A stretch of DNA of 64,000 nucleotides from Peribacillus simplex (GTDB taxonomy: Bacteria > Bacillota > Bacilli > Bacillales > DSM-1321), in NCBI RefSeq assembly GCF_001542915.1, contig NZ_LNNH01000038.1:1-64000 (forward strand). Direction: 5' to 3'. The notes beneath the pieces are model-generated. The model was not told the DNA's origin. It was given only the letters and a program-made list of their open reading frames with translations, and ran no database searches. Shown in pieces: positions 9,142 through 18,462 of the stretch. Position numbers and translations under genes: made by a program. Position 1 is the stretch's first letter, and every line of letters begins with the position of its first letter.

Positions 9142-9284
9142 CCGGCCATAAAAAAGTGCCGCTGTTGCTTTCGTCTTGTAGGTATGTATTCTTTTTTATC
9201 GATTTTGCCGTTCGCCTACCCATTGTATACGAGTTCAGCAAGAATGGTGAGTACATTCGGCCTTTTCAAACCGGCCTCCTCCCA

Positions 9285-9315
9285 CAAAAAAACGCCCCGG
9301 ATAAGCTCCAGGGCG
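9285..9315 (-). terminator. Rho-independent terminator downstream of pheA
   Basis: On the minus strand CGCCCTGG / CCGGGGCG form an 8-bp stem (one G-T pair) followed by seven T. It lies 120 bp beyond the pheA stop with no gene between. Confidence 0.75.
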
Positions 9316-9434
9316 CCGTCTCAATCATGATCATTATATTCCTTCCTGATTCCAAGGCCCGCCGCTATAGACTGGACCTTTTTGAAACTGTGGAAAAGGT
9401 ATGCACCCTTCGCAACAAGTCATCCGACCGGAAA

Positions 9435-10310
9435 TCAGCGCTGCACCACACCGTTTCTTACTTTAAAGCATGAATAGCTTCCCATGACCGAAACCGTGCA
9501 GCCAAGTGCCTCCAATTCGGATATGGCGCCTGGGATGAGAACATCGTCAAGGGCCATCTCAACGTCAATGATGAAAAAGTAATGGCCAAGGCCGGTTTTC
9601 ATCGGTCTTGATTCGATCTTGGAGAGGTTCAGCTTCCTCCAGGAGAAAGCGGAAAGCACTTGATGCAGCTGCCCCGAGTGGTCGGCAGGAAGCTGGACCA
9701 TCAAGGTCGTCTTCGCATCTCCTTCAACTGTCAAATGCCCGGTATAGTCCACTTCACTGTTCGATACGACGATGAACTTTGTATGATTATGTTCGTAATC
9801 ATGGATATTGTGCTTCACGATCGTCAGGCCATACTCCGCTGCAGCCATATCATTGGCAATGGCAGCAATGTTGATGTCAGGGTTCTCCATCACCATCTTC
9901 GCGGCAGCGGCGGTCGACGTCACATACTCATATGGAATGCCCCTCAAATCTTTATGTAGAAATTTGCGGCATTGGGCAATGGCATGGGAATGCGAATATA
10001 CCATGTCCGGTTTGAAACCTGGATACGCATGATCCGGATGCACCATATAATGCTGCTGGATCGGAATCGTCACTTCCCCTTTTATCGGTAATGTGACTTC
10101 ATGGACCAGGTAATCCATCGTTATATTGACCGAGCCCTCCAATGCATTCTCGATGGGGACGAGCGTGTGATTCACTTCGCCGTCCCGGACAGCATCAAGG
10201 CAGTCGGGAATCGTATTCATCGGTATCTTTATGTCATTAGGAAATAGTCGTGAAACAGCTAAATCCGTGAACGTTGCTTTTGGCCCTAGAAATGCGATTT
10301 TTGATGTCAT
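9435..10310 (-). CDS. pheA: Prephenate dehydratase
   Basis: 291 aa, a monofunctional PheA that turns prephenate into phenylpyruvate in phenylalanine synthesis. The catalytic domain opens KIAFLGPKATFTDLAV and includes the VTSTAAAAKMV element around the conserved Thr. The C-terminal ACT domain carries the LSKIESRPMKTGLGHYFF motif used for phenylalanine feedback control. An AAGGGAG ribosome binding site precedes the ATG. pheB lies upstream, separated by a strong bidirectional hairpin, so pheA probably has its own promoter. Confidence 0.96.
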   Translation of the reverse strand: MTSKIAFLGPKATFTDLAVSRLFPNDIKIPMNTIPDCLDAVRDGEVNHTLVPIENALEGSVNITMDYLVHEVTLPIKGEVTIPIQQHYMVHPDHAYPGFKPDMVYSHSHAIAQCRKFLHKDLRGIPYEYVTSTAAAAKMVMENPDINIAAIANDMAAAEYGLTIVKHNIHDYEHNHTKFIVVSNSEVDYTGHLTVEGDAKTTLMVQLPADHSGQLHQVLSAFSWRKLNLSKIESRPMKTGLGHYFFIIDVEMALDDVLIPGAISELEALGCTVSVMGSYSCFKVRNGVVQR

Positions 10311-10392
10311 ATTATAAACTCCCTTTCACGGAAAATCTATTGTTTATGTTATGCCATTTTCAGATTTTTTACAATAGTTAATCGCCACTTAT

Positions 10393-10433
10393 AAAAAAAC
10401 AGCCTGTACATATAACATGTACAGGCTGTTTTT
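10393..10433. terminator. Bidirectional terminator after pheB
   Basis: A nearly perfect 14-bp stem (aacagcctgtaca / tgtacaggctgtt) is flanked by A7 and T5. On the minus strand it ends the obgE-pheB string at the pheB stop. Confidence 0.85.
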
Positions 10434-10882
10434 CATGCGCCATTCCCAATGATTTCGACTTTTTCGACGAACTCCATTTTACGCAGTTTTGTAAGCAGTT
10501 CATTAATATCCATCGTCATTCCGCCCGTGTTGAGGGACAGGGTGACATTGGCACGGCCCTGCAAAGGAATCGTTTGATGGATGGTCATGATGTTGCAGCC
10601 GGATGATGCGACGAGCCGTAATAGCTCCGATAGAGTACCGGACCGATCTTCAAGATAGAAGAACAGGGTAATCAGTTTTTCTTTGACAACGGTATGAAAC
10701 GGAAACACCGTGTCCCGGTATTTGTAAAAAGCGCTCCTGCTTAGGTCCACCCGCTGTACGGCTTCCCAAACTGATTCCGCTTTTCCCCGTTCAATCATTT
10801 CTTTTGCATCCAGCGTTTTTTTCATCGCTTCGGGAAGGACATCCTCTCGAACGAGGAAAAACTTCTGATCGGCCTTATTCAA
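10433..10882 (-). CDS. pheB: ACT domain protein PheB
   Basis: 149 aa from TTG 10882, which lies about 10 nt after AAAGGAGG; a GTG at 10891 is too close to the ribosome binding site. An N-terminal helix-turn-helix-like segment ([23 protein letters not shown]...[13 protein letters not shown]) precedes a C-terminal ACT domain ([19 protein letters not shown]...RANVTLSL). The B. subtilis homologue PheB shows the same architecture and position. A regulatory role in aromatic amino acid metabolism has been presumed, but I know of no demonstrated function. It follows obgE closely and is probably cotranscribed with it. Confidence 0.9.
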   Translation of the reverse strand: MNKADQKFFLVREDVLPEAMKKTLDAKEMIERGKAESVWEAVQRVDLSRSAFYKYRDTVFPFHTVVKEKLITLFFYLEDRSGTLSELLRLVASSGCNIMTIHQTIPLQGRANVTLSLNTGGMTMDINELLTKLRKMEFVEKVEIIGNGA

Positions 10883-10922
10883 ACTCTGCACGCCTCCTTT
10901 TGCCTGCCATCATGGCATCTAA

Positions 10923-12212
10923 TCAATCAACAAATTCAAATTCATATTCAAGGATACGGACGATATCGCCATTTGTGGCCCCTCTTTGACGAAGGCCTTC
11001 GTCGACTCCGAATGAACGGAGCTGCCTGGCGAAACGACGGATCGACTCTTCACGGGTGAAGTCCGTCATTTTGAATAGACGCTCGATCTTGAATCCTGAT
11101 ACGGCAAAGCTGCCATCGGATTCGCGTTCAATGTTGAACTCATCCGACTGTGATGTATGTTTATAAAGAACACGGTGGATTCCCGTATTTTCTTCTTCAT
11201 GATCAAGAGGGAACTCAGGTGTTTCTTCGATTTTATCGGCAATTGCATAAAGAAGCTCACGAATTCCGTCACGCGTCACCGCAGAAATCGGGAAGACAGG
11301 GTAGTCTTCTTCCAGCTTTTCCTTGAATGCCGCAAGATTTTCTGCAGAGTCCGGCATATCCATTTTACTTGCAACGATGATTTGCGGACGCTCGGTCAAG
11401 CGCAGGTTGTATTCTTCCAGTTCTTTATTGATCGTTAGGTAGTCTTCATATGGATCCCTGCCTTCAAGTCCGGACATATCGATTACATGAACGATTACCC
11501 TCGTTCTTTCAATATGGCGCAGGAATTGATGGCCAAGGCCGACCCCTTCGGAAGCCCCTTCGATCAGACCAGGCAAATCGGCCATGACGAAACTGCGGTG
11601 ATCTTCCGTTTCCACCATACCGAGGTTAGGGACGATCGTGGTGAAATGGTATTCGGCAATTTTAGGTCTTGCTGCGGAAACGACCGAAAGCAAAGTGGAT
11701 TTCCCCACACTAGGGAAACCGACCAAACCGACATCAGCCAACAGCTTCAACTCCATGATGATATCGCGTTCCTGGCCAGGTTCCCCGTTCTCGGCGATTT
11801 CAGGAGCAGGATTGGCAGGTGTAGCAAAACGGGAATTCCCCCGGCCTCCGCGCCCACCCTTGGCAATGATGGCACGCTGTCCGTGCTCAACTAGATCAGC
11901 AATGACTTCCTTCGTTTTTTCATCAATGACAACCGTGCCTGGCGGAACCTTGATGACCATATCTTTTGCGGCCGCTCCATGCATGTTTTTGGACATGCCA
12001 TGCTCACCCCGCGGTGCCTTAAAGTGACGTTGATAGCGGAAATCCATTAACGTACGCAAGCCCTCTTCCACCTCAAAAACGACATTGGCGCCATTACCGC
12101 CATCTCCGCCTGCAGGTCCGCCTTTTGGTATGAATTTCTCGCGACGATAAGCAACTATCCCGTTACCACCGTCTCCGCCTTTTATATAGACTTTCGTTTG
12201 ATCGACAAACAT
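10923..12212 (-). CDS. obgE: GTPase ObgE/CgtA (Obg)
   Basis: 429 aa from ATG 12212, preceded by AAGGAAGTG; upstream in-frame codons are not part of the family. Domains in order: a glycine-rich Obg fold (residues 1-158, many GGxGG turns such as [16 protein letters not shown]); a G domain with G1 [10 protein letters not shown]3 [10 protein letters not shown] and G4 ASKMD; and a C-terminal OCT domain (about 350-429). Obg is an essential GTPase that binds the 50S subunit and is needed for the general stress response and for sporulation initiation in B. subtilis. It lies directly downstream of spo0B as in B. subtilis. Confidence 0.97.
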   Translation of the reverse strand: MFVDQTKVYIKGGDGGNGIVAYRREKFIPKGGPAGGDGGNGANVVFEVEEGLRTLMDFRYQRHFKAPRGEHGMSKNMHGAAAKDMVIKVPPGTVVIDEKTKEVIADLVEHGQRAIIAKGGRGGRGNSRFATPANPAPEIAENGEPGQERDIIMELKLLADVGLVGFPSVGKSTLLSVVSAARPKIAEYHFTTIVPNLGMVETEDHRSFVMADLPGLIEGASEGVGLGHQFLRHIERTRVIVHVIDMSGLEGRDPYEDYLTINKELEEYNLRLTERPQIIVASKMDMPDSAENLAAFKEKLEEDYPVFPISAVTRDGIRELLYAIADKIEETPEFPLDHEEENTGIHRVLYKHTSQSDEFNIERESDGSFAVSGFKIERLFKMTDFTREESIRRFARQLRSFGVDEGLRQRGATNGDIVRILEYEFEFVD

Positions 12213-12260
12213 GCTATCACTTCCTTGTTTTCTGCAAGTCAATTCTTGCTGTATACTTCT

Positions 12261-12800
12261 CTAAAAAATAATATTCATCTTAAAAAACATTTCATCCTCA
12301 TTACATTCGCACAATTCGATCGTTTGCCCAGCCGTTAGCGACCGTTCCAAAAACTCGATCACTGCTGGTTGGTCAATGAACCTGCCTTGCAAATGAAAGG
12401 AACAGCGCATGTTGCTCATTTCTTTTTCACCTATGGAAACAGACAGTACGTTTTCAAAAGCCGGGTCCAGACTCTTATCCAAAATGGAAAAGTAATCGGT
12501 CGTCCAGCGATACATCCGCTCATCCACCTCGGCAGATCCTTCAAACACATCGATGATTTCATATTCGCAATAAAATGATCCGTTATTCCAATTGGAAGTC
12601 AGCAGCATTTCGGTGAATTTCGGTAAATTCAAGCTGGACAGACGTGCTTCATTCTGGGTTTCAATAATGATTTCATCAATGATGCCCTTGACACGGTCAA
12701 TTCTGTTCAGCTCAAGATTGCCTTTGATGATTTGAATTTTATTCAGCCAATCATGCCTGGTTTGACGCAGGGTTTCAATAGTCGTCCAATTTTTATCCAT
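12261..12800 (-). CDS. spo0B: Sporulation initiation phosphotransferase Spo0B
   Basis: 179 aa. Spo0B passes phosphate from Spo0F~P to Spo0A in the phosphorelay. The phosphorylatable histidine is H16, in the helical hairpin TRHDWLNKIQIIKGNLEL that aligns with the B. subtilis RHDWMNKLQLIKGNL motif. The remainder is a degenerate histidine-kinase-like ATPase domain without N/G boxes, typical of the family. It is followed by obgE at 48 bp, the conserved order. On the minus strand TATACT lies about 70 bp upstream as a possible -10 element (weak). Confidence 0.93.
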   Translation of the reverse strand: MDKNWTTIETLRQTRHDWLNKIQIIKGNLELNRIDRVKGIIDEIIIETQNEARLSSLNLPKFTEMLLTSNWNNGSFYCEYEIIDVFEGSAEVDERMYRWTTDYFSILDKSLDPAFENVLSVSIGEKEMSNMRCSFHLQGRFIDQPAVIEFLERSLTAGQTIELCECNEDEMFFKMNIIF

Positions 12801-13222
12801 TATTTACACCTTCAATTATGATAAAGAAACTTTTTTCAGCTCTATCATGTTGAATACTTCCATTTTACAGTATAACAAAAAAACAACAAACAGGAAATGA
12901 AGCTCGATTCACATGCCTTCACATGAAGCCCCCGTCCAAAAAATACAGCCACACACCCTGAGTTCTTTGGACGATGGTAGAGCCATTTGAACTTGAAAAG
13001 AGAATGGGCCTTATCTTAGCACCAATTGGAGATGGTATAGTTGAATTGGACTGTCCATCCGGATGAACCAAACGGGGTGAATGAGTAATGCGGTTGTTCC
13101 CCTGAAAGTGTAAGAAAGCCCGCCGGTTGGCGAGCCTTTTGTAAGTCAGAGGTTGTTTTCCTTATACTGATGACTAAAGTCTCCTGCAAAACGCTGGTTA
13201 TTTATCGAACCATAGTATAAAT
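12801..13222. other. Intergenic region spo0B-rpmA, no gene recognised
   Basis: I see no supported coding frame. Near 13113-13135 a plus-strand imperfect stem (gcccgcc / ggcgagc, one mismatch) precedes cttttg and looks like a decayed terminator; no plus-strand gene ends there. It could be a relic of a lost gene. Confidence 0.4.
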
Positions 13223-13316
13223 AAAGGGCCGGACCCCTTCTTCTCTACTATATAGCCCTACCATTATTAAAAATGACGCGGTATATAGTGTCTCGTAGAA
13301 GGAATCAGACCCTTTT
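13223..13316. repeat. Long imperfect inverted repeat (MITE-like or terminator-like hairpin) downstream of rpmA
   Basis: The left arm begins aaagggccggacccc and runs to actatata. The right arm, read in reverse complement, begins aaaagggtctgattcc and also runs to actatata. The arms are about 33 bp with several mismatches around a loop of about 28 nt. The outer sequence aaagggccggaccc recurs in the hairpin near 63.0 kb. It could serve as the 3' hairpin of the rplU-prp-rpmA transcript; no strong T-tract follows on the minus strand. Confidence 0.6.
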
Positions 13317-13343
13317 GAGTCAGCCTCTGTTCAAAGATGCCAA

Positions 13344-13646
<303 letters not shown>

Positions 13647-13979
13647 CTATTGGTTGAGGATAATTTTCATGTATTTACCATAATCACGTTCGATGGTTTG
13701 CAACGATACGAGCATGCCGTTCAAAAGCAGCTGGACCTTCTCTTCGGATTCCGGTGAAAGATTCCCCGGGATGACGCAGCGAAGATAGCCGCCTTCTCTT
13801 CCTTGCTCGATCTCAGGCTCCACGTCCGTTAAGGACATGATTGCATTGACTGCCCCGAAGGATACAGCCGATACACCTGCACAAACGATATCAGAACCTT
13901 TTTTAGCAAAATTGGCATGTCCGCTTAAGGTGAACGAAGCAATTCGTTCCTGCGGAGCATCAAAGACAACTTTAATCAT
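13647..13979 (-). CDS. prp: Ribosomal-processing cysteine protease Prp (YsxB)
   Basis: 110 aa. Prp removes the N-terminal extension of L27, which is needed for functional ribosomes in Firmicutes. The catalytic dyad is visible as H21 (LSGHANFA) and C33 (SDIVCAGVSAV), with the AVNAIMSLTDVEP helix after it. It sits between rplU and rpmA, 12 nt upstream of the rpmA leader, so enzyme and substrate are cotranscribed. Confidence 0.95.
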   Translation of the reverse strand: MIKVVFDAPQERIASFTLSGHANFAKKGSDIVCAGVSAVSFGAVNAIMSLTDVEPEIEQGREGGYLRCVIPGNLSPESEEKVQLLLNGMLVSLQTIERDYGKYMKIILNQ

Positions 13980-13992
13980 CTAGAATCAGCCC

Positions 13993-14301
13993 TTACGCGT
14001 TGATTGCTTCGATAACAACTTTTGTGTATGGTTGACGATGACCTTGTTTTTTACGATTGTTTTTCTTCGCTTTGTATTTGAAAACAGTGATTTTCTTTTG
14101 CTTCCCTTGTTTTTCGACAGTACCTGTTACAGTAGCGCCTTCAACTAGTGGAGCACCGACTTTCACGTCTTCGCCACCTACGAATAAAACTTTGTCAAAT
14201 GTAACAGTTTCGCCTGCTTCTGCGTTTAATTTTTCAATGTAAACCGCTTCGCCAGCTGCTACTTTAATTTGTTTACCGCCAGTTTCGATAATTGCGTACA
14301 T
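13993..14301 (-). CDS. rplU: 50S ribosomal protein L21
   Basis: 102 aa, full length: [14 protein letters not shown] at the N-terminus and a Lys-rich [18 protein letters not shown]-terminal rRNA-binding tail. An AAGGAGGTG ribosome binding site precedes it. It is the first gene of rplU-prp-rpmA and is preceded by a structured leader that matches the L21 leader in position and shape. Confidence 0.97.
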   Translation of the reverse strand: MYAIIETGGKQIKVAAGEAVYIEKLNAEAGETVTFDKVLFVGGEDVKVGAPLVEGATVTGTVEKQGKQKKITVFKYKAKKNNRKKQGHRQPYTKVVIEAINA

Positions 14302-14425
14302 ACTTGCACCTCCTTGAATGTCTCAGACTCGCCAATCACAGGCGTCTTGCCTGAAAGGCAAAAGCTTGGGACCTGTTGTTGAGCGGTTGTAGCACGGGTG
14401 CTACAAACATAACAGTAAAATCCTA
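14302..14425 (-). promoter_or_regulatory. L21 ribosomal protein leader RNA
   Basis: On the minus strand, between rng and rplU, the sequence folds into a perfect TTGTAGCAC / GTGCTACAA hairpin, a small GCCT-TTC-AGGC hairpin and further paired segments ending at the rplU ribosome binding site. Firmicutes carry a conserved L21 leader here that is thought to give autogenous control. Boundaries are approximate and the match is by position and hairpins, not by a covariance search. Confidence 0.6.
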
Positions 14426-14473
14426 TCATGAAACCGGAATGCCTGTCAATATATTTGTAGAAATTCTCTCCCG

Positions 14474-15946
14474 TCATTCGATGGCGCCGCTGATTTCCTT
14501 CATGCTTCCAAAGCGCTTGATGGAATAGGCATTCATGGAGCCGGGGATAAATGATAGGAATACCCTTTTGCCGATCAATTCCTCCAACGTCTGCCTGTAC
14601 GATTCTTTTTCACCGAGCAGCACGTCCGCCACCGCCTTACTTGCCTCGACCCAGACCGCTTCATCATCGGTCTTGCGGTGCTCCAGCAGTTCACGCTCCA
14701 GCCGGAAGGCTACGGTTTCCGGGCTCTCGATTTTTCCGCTTCCACTGCAAACCGGGCAAGGAACCGTCATCAATTCGCTTAAAGACGGCGAGGTTCTCTT
14801 TCTTGTCACTTGGAGGATGCCCAGTTCAGTAAAGCCGATGACCTGTACCCGCTTCTCATCCTTTGCCGTCTCCTTTTTAACGATATCGATGATTTCCTGC
14901 TCGTGGCGCGATTGAGCCATATTGATGAAGTCGATCAAAATGATTCCGCTGATATTCCTAAGCCTTACCTGGCGGGCGATCTCTTTCGCCGCCGCCTGAT
15001 TCACGGCAAACAAGGTTGCCTCCTTGGCCACTTTTCCGGTGAACTTGCCTGAATTGACATCGATGACCGTGAATGCTTCCGTTTCTTCAAAGATTAAATA
15101 ACCGCCATTATCAAGCCAAACGATTTTCTTGCTCAATTTTTCCACTTGCGCTTCCATATTCGCTTCGGAAAAAATATTTTGCGGACCGGGTGCCTGGGAT
15201 ATTTCCCATCCCTTCTCATTTTCCTCTACCCATTTACTCAATGCGCGGCAGGCTGCTGAATCATCGACGACAAGCTGGCCGACTGCCGTTCGGGACATTT
15301 CATTCATGATCATTTCCAAAAACGTATCCCTCGCAAGCAGCAGTGCCGGAGCCTTGAGGGAGGCAGCCTTCCTTTCAAGTCCTTGATACTGCTCACGCAA
15401 TGAAGTCAGCCTTTCCAGGAAGACCGCTTCACTCTCGTTCTCCATCGAGGTGCGTACGATCAATCCCTCATCAGGATTTTTGTTTTGCAGGGCTGTTTCC
15501 CGCCACTGCATTTGCAGGTGCTCGTTTTTGAATTTCTTGGACACGCCGACATAATCGATTCCATGTATGTATACGAGGGATTCTGTGGAAAACTCGATCA
15601 GCCCCGTCAATTTAGCTCCTTTTGTACCTGTCTCATCACGGCTTACCTGAACGAGCAGCTTTTCTCCCTGACGGACAAATTGACCGATGGCCGCTTTTCC
15701 TTCAACGTTTTTTGTCAGTTGGAAGGAAGGGAGCTCGTCTCGATGCAAGAAGCCATTCTTCTCTGCCCCATAATCAATGAAGGCCGCATCCATACCGGGC
15801 AATACCTTCGTCACTTTCCCAAGATAAATGTTACCGACCGTACTGCGGTGGTGATCAGGCGTAATGACAAGCTGGCGTAGTACCTCATTCTCCAATACGG
15901 CGACTCTTTTTTCGCGTGAAGCCAGGTTGGCAATCATCTTTTTCAT
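14474..15946 (-). CDS. rng: Ribonuclease E/G family protein (RNase G)
   Basis: 490 aa from ATG 15946, preceded by GAGGAGAGG at about 9 nt. An S1-like RNA-binding segment near the N-terminus (VGNIYLGKVTKVLPGMDAAFIDYG) is followed by the RNase H-like/DNase I-like catalytic core. The metal-binding acidic residues lie in TVIDVNSGKFTG and IILIDFIN, and the Zn-link cysteines in CPVCSGSG. RNase E/G enzymes cut single-stranded AU-rich RNA and mature rRNA. The long C-terminal scaffold of RNase E is absent. B. subtilis lacks this enzyme, while several other Bacillaceae keep it here next to rplU. Confidence 0.93.
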   Translation of the reverse strand: MKKMIANLASREKRVAVLENEVLRQLVITPDHHRSTVGNIYLGKVTKVLPGMDAAFIDYGAEKNGFLHRDELPSFQLTKNVEGKAAIGQFVRQGEKLLVQVSRDETGTKGAKLTGLIEFSTESLVYIHGIDYVGVSKKFKNEHLQMQWRETALQNKNPDEGLIVRTSMENESEAVFLERLTSLREQYQGLERKAASLKAPALLLARDTFLEMIMNEMSRTAVGQLVVDDSAACRALSKWVEENEKGWEISQAPGPQNIFSEANMEAQVEKLSKKIVWLDNGGYLIFEETEAFTVIDVNSGKFTGKVAKEATLFAVNQAAAKEIARQVRLRNISGIILIDFINMAQSRHEQEIIDIVKKETAKDEKRVQVIGFTELGILQVTRKRTSPSLSELMTVPCPVCSGSGKIESPETVAFRLERELLEHRKTDDEAVWVEASKAVADVLLGEKESYRQTLEELIGKRVFLSFIPGSMNAYSIKRFGSMKEISGAIE

Positions 15947-15987
15947 TAAAAAAATCCTCTCCTCAATTTGAAGAAAGGATAACATAT

Positions 15988-16854
15988 TTAATAAGAATAT
16001 AATAGGTCACCGATTTTCCCATTTGTCATTTTCTCGGAAAAATAAGCATGAAGGATTTCCGTTTCATCCAATGAGCCGCTCTCCTTGCCGTTTTTCATGA
16101 TGATGACGGGATGTTTGCACCCTCGTTGAAACAGTTCCAACACTTTATAAATCGGTTCTTGTGAATCCACCAAAATGGGCTTCAATTTCGCCAAGTCATT
16201 CGTATGCCCGTAATGGCGCTGCAGGAGGAAGCGGATAAATGCATAATAGCGCTGCCGCCATTCCATCACGAGTGAGAGACTGATGAAAAAGACGATGAGC
16301 CAAATATTCAAATTGAGCGGATCAAGAATGAGCCAGGTCAAAAAAGCCACGACAGCGAATGCTGCCGAAAAATGAAGTGTATGCTTCTGGGCTTCAAGAA
16401 AGGTGCAATAAAGCGAAATACCTATGAATAGCAGCCGCCCCCCGTCCAAGGGCCAAATCGGCAGCAAATTAAACGCCAGCAGCATCAAGTTCATATACAA
16501 AAAGGGCTGATACAGCTCCTGGGAAATAAAAGAAAAGAAATAGAGCAAAAAAGCTGCACCAATAAGCCAAACATGCTGAAGCGGACCGGCAAGCACAACC
16601 GCCAAATCCTCCTTCAAACTTTTATTGCCATACTCCTCCGTCTCGACAGCCCCCCCGAAAGGAAGCAGCTGGATGGATTTTATCCGCCATTTAAAGTGCT
16701 GAGCACAGACGGCATGCCCCATTTCATGAATGAAGACGATGAGCAGCAGCATCAGCACTTCCACGAAATGGGCAGTGAGGATGGCAACGCCAATCACGAA
16801 CCACAATGTCGGATGCACCCTGATCTTAAACAGCAATTTCCCATATTCACTCAA
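15988..16854 (-). CDS. spoIVFB: Intramembrane metalloprotease SpoIVFB (M50)
   Basis: 288 aa. It cleaves pro-sigma-K in the outer forespore membrane. Zinc ligands match the B. subtilis positions: H43-E44-x-x-H47 (FIHEMGHAVC) and D137 (PLDGGR). About six hydrophobic segments are visible, followed by a C-terminal cytoplasmic CBS-like domain (about residues 210-288, PIYKVLELFQRG...HPVIIMKNG). It overlaps the 3' end of spoIVFA by 8 bp, so partner and protease are translationally coupled. Confidence 0.96.
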   Translation of the reverse strand: MSEYGKLLFKIRVHPTLWFVIGVAILTAHFVEVLMLLLIVFIHEMGHAVCAQHFKWRIKSIQLLPFGGAVETEEYGNKSLKEDLAVVLAGPLQHVWLIGAAFLLYFFSFISQELYQPFLYMNLMLLAFNLLPIWPLDGGRLLFIGISLYCTFLEAQKHTLHFSAAFAVVAFLTWLILDPLNLNIWLIVFFISLSLVMEWRQRYYAFIRFLLQRHYGHTNDLAKLKPILVDSQEPIYKVLELFQRGCKHPVIIMKNGKESGSLDETEILHAYFSEKMTNGKIGDLLYSY

Positions 16855-17593
16855 ATTGAATCACCTTTTTAGGATTGACGAAAGCGTCATTTTCTTTGAT
16901 CGCTAAATAAAACCTGCCCTTGGATCCGTCTTCACTGACTGTAACCTGTCCTACTTCATTGCCCTTTTTAACAAATTCGTACAGCTTCACATCAATCTCT
17001 TTCAGCTGCCCGTACCAGGATTCACTTTGATTGGCATGCTGGATGACGACCGTCTTCCCTATCCCCTCCTTTTCACCGGCAAAAATGACTACGCCCTCAT
17101 TGACTGCCTCCACCTTGGAGCCTTTGCTCGTTTCCAGGATGATCCCCTCACCGTTCGTCTCGAAAGTTTGGGTGATCTTGCCTGAGGCAGGCATCGCATA
17201 TTCCTTCGTGTCAACCGTTTCCTTATCCGCTTCCTTTGGCAAAAAAGCGATCGGTTTGCCAAACGCATTTTCGTACCAATTGGAGATGGAAGCGAATTGG
17301 AATTCCTTGCTCATGTTTTCCGTGACAAAGCTCCTGGCAGGCTCCAGCCGTGCCGAAGGATGTTTGAACATCACCGCGATGATCAGGAACAGGCAGACAC
17401 TGACAAGTATTTTAAAGAAGAAATATTCTTTCCTGAAAAGCGGATGATCTTTTTCCGAATATCCGTTAAAAGAATCAACACCATACGATTCATCATTGTT
17501 GATCTCCGTCCAACTGCCGTTTCCAACTGGACTTTCATTAACCTTGCGTCTCTTGGCGATGCGATTGCGGATATCTTTCCTGCGATCATCCAT
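16847..17593 (-). CDS. spoIVFA: Stage IV sporulation protein FA (SpoIVFA)
   Basis: 248 aa. It holds SpoIVFB and BofA together in the outer forespore membrane and keeps the protease inactive until the forespore signal arrives. A basic cytoplasmic N-terminus (RKDIRNRIAKRRK) is followed by one membrane segment at about residues 52-70 (FFFKILVSVCLFLIIAVMF) and a C-terminal LytM/M23-like fold (GKITQTFETNGEGI...VVIQHANQSESWYGQL). The fold is degenerate: the full set of M23 zinc ligands is missing. A GGGGGATCC-type ribosome binding site lies upstream. The pair order FA-FB is conserved. Confidence 0.93.
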   Translation of the reverse strand: MDDRRKDIRNRIAKRRKVNESPVGNGSWTEINNDESYGVDSFNGYSEKDHPLFRKEYFFFKILVSVCLFLIIAVMFKHPSARLEPARSFVTENMSKEFQFASISNWYENAFGKPIAFLPKEADKETVDTKEYAMPASGKITQTFETNGEGIILETSKGSKVEAVNEGVVIFAGEKEGIGKTVVIQHANQSESWYGQLKEIDVKLYEFVKKGNEVGQVTVSEDGSKGRFYLAIKENDAFVNPKKVIQFE

Positions 17594-17777
17594 AAAGGAT
17601 CCCCCCTGCTTTAAAAAGCGCTATATTACAGCGTATGAGCAACTTGTCCAGACTATGACCGAGAAAAGATGTTGGAAATGAAATAAATATCGCACCTGTA
17701 AATCGAGCAAAAAGCCATGAAATCCAAAGGATTTTCGCATCGATTGATGAATTCGGATAAATGAGGGAAAAATCCAA

Positions 17778-17807
17778 TTGATATTGTTCCCTGAAATTTG
17801 TTATAAT
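17778..17807 (+). promoter_or_regulatory. Sigma-A promoter for the S1-domain gene
   Basis: TTGATA (17778-17783) and TATAAT (17802-17807) are 18 bp apart, about 40 bp before the start codon. Confidence 0.65.
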
Positions 17808-17845
17808 AAAGTGGTTTTAACATTATTGAGGGGGAACATTTTTTT

Positions 17846-18289
17846 ATGTCAATCGAAATAGGCAGCAAAGTACAAGGTAAAGTAACAGGTATCACTAATT
17901 TTGGAGCATTTGTAGAATTACCAGGAGGCTCGACAGGTCTTGTGCATATCAGTGAGGTAGCAGATAGCTATGTAAAAGACGTCAATGACCATCTTAAAGT
18001 AGGCGACCAAATTGAAGTAAAAGTGATTAGTGAGAAAGACGGAAAAACTGCCTTGTCCATCAAAAAGGCTATAGATAGACCCGAAGGGCAAACCTCTTCT
18101 TATACCAAACGCCCACCACGCCAAGGGGATAGCCGTTCTAAAGATTTTCGTTCAAAAGGTAACTTCCAACCAAAGGAAAATTTCGAAGATAAAATGGTTC
18201 GCTTCTTAAAGACTAGTGAAGAAAATTTATCGACTCTTAAACGCAGCACCGAATCGAAACGCGGCGGCAGAGGCGGCAGACGCGGATAA
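17846..18289 (+). CDS. S1 RNA-binding domain protein, YabR-like
   Basis: 147 aa with an AATTGAGGGGGAAC ribosome binding site. The N-terminal half (residues 1-75) is one S1/OB-fold domain, GSKVQGKVTGITNFGAFVEL...GLVHISEVAD. The C-terminal half is Arg/Lys/Gly-rich and low in complexity (RPPRQGDSRSKDFRSKG, ending RGGRGGRRG), a disordered RNA-binding tail. It is very close to YabR of B. subtilis, which there sits beside divIC, not between spoIVFA and minD. It is therefore either a paralogue or a relocated gene. YabR-type proteins associate with RNA or ribosomes; no specific function is known to me. It is monocistronic with its own promoter and terminator, convergent to minD. Confidence 0.88.
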   Translation: MSIEIGSKVQGKVTGITNFGAFVELPGGSTGLVHISEVADSYVKDVNDHLKVGDQIEVKVISEKDGKTALSIKKAIDRPEGQTSSYTKRPPRQGDSRSKDFRSKGNFQPKENFEDKMVRFLKTSEENLSTLKRSTESKRGGRGGRRG

Positions 18290-18306
18290 CCTATCTGCAT
18301 ATAGAC

Positions 18307-18338
18307 AAGGCAAGCCAAAACCATGGCTTGCCTTTTTT
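18307..18338 (+). terminator. Terminator of the S1-domain gene
   Basis: aaggcaagcc / ggcttgcctt stem followed by T6. Confidence 0.85.
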
Positions 18339-18353
18339 ATGTATTCGAAAAGC

Positions 18354-18387
18354 AAAAAAAAGCGGGGCATCAAATGCTCCCGCTTCC
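18354..18387 (-). terminator. Terminator downstream of minD
   Basis: On the minus strand AAGCGGG.AGCAT / ATGCC.CCGCTT stem followed by T8, 75 bp after the minD stop. Confidence 0.75.
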
Positions 18388-18462
18388 ATTGAATTTGTTT
18401 GACTCCAAGGGCTTGGCCCCTTACTTTTCAGACGATCCAAATCAAGTCACGGAAAAGGGAAT

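Noticed and set aside
9156..9473. Plus-strand 105-codon frame between the QAIGN gene and pheA
   Set aside because: It crosses the pheA terminator, overlaps the pheA 3' end, and its protein looks like no family; no convincing ribosome binding site.
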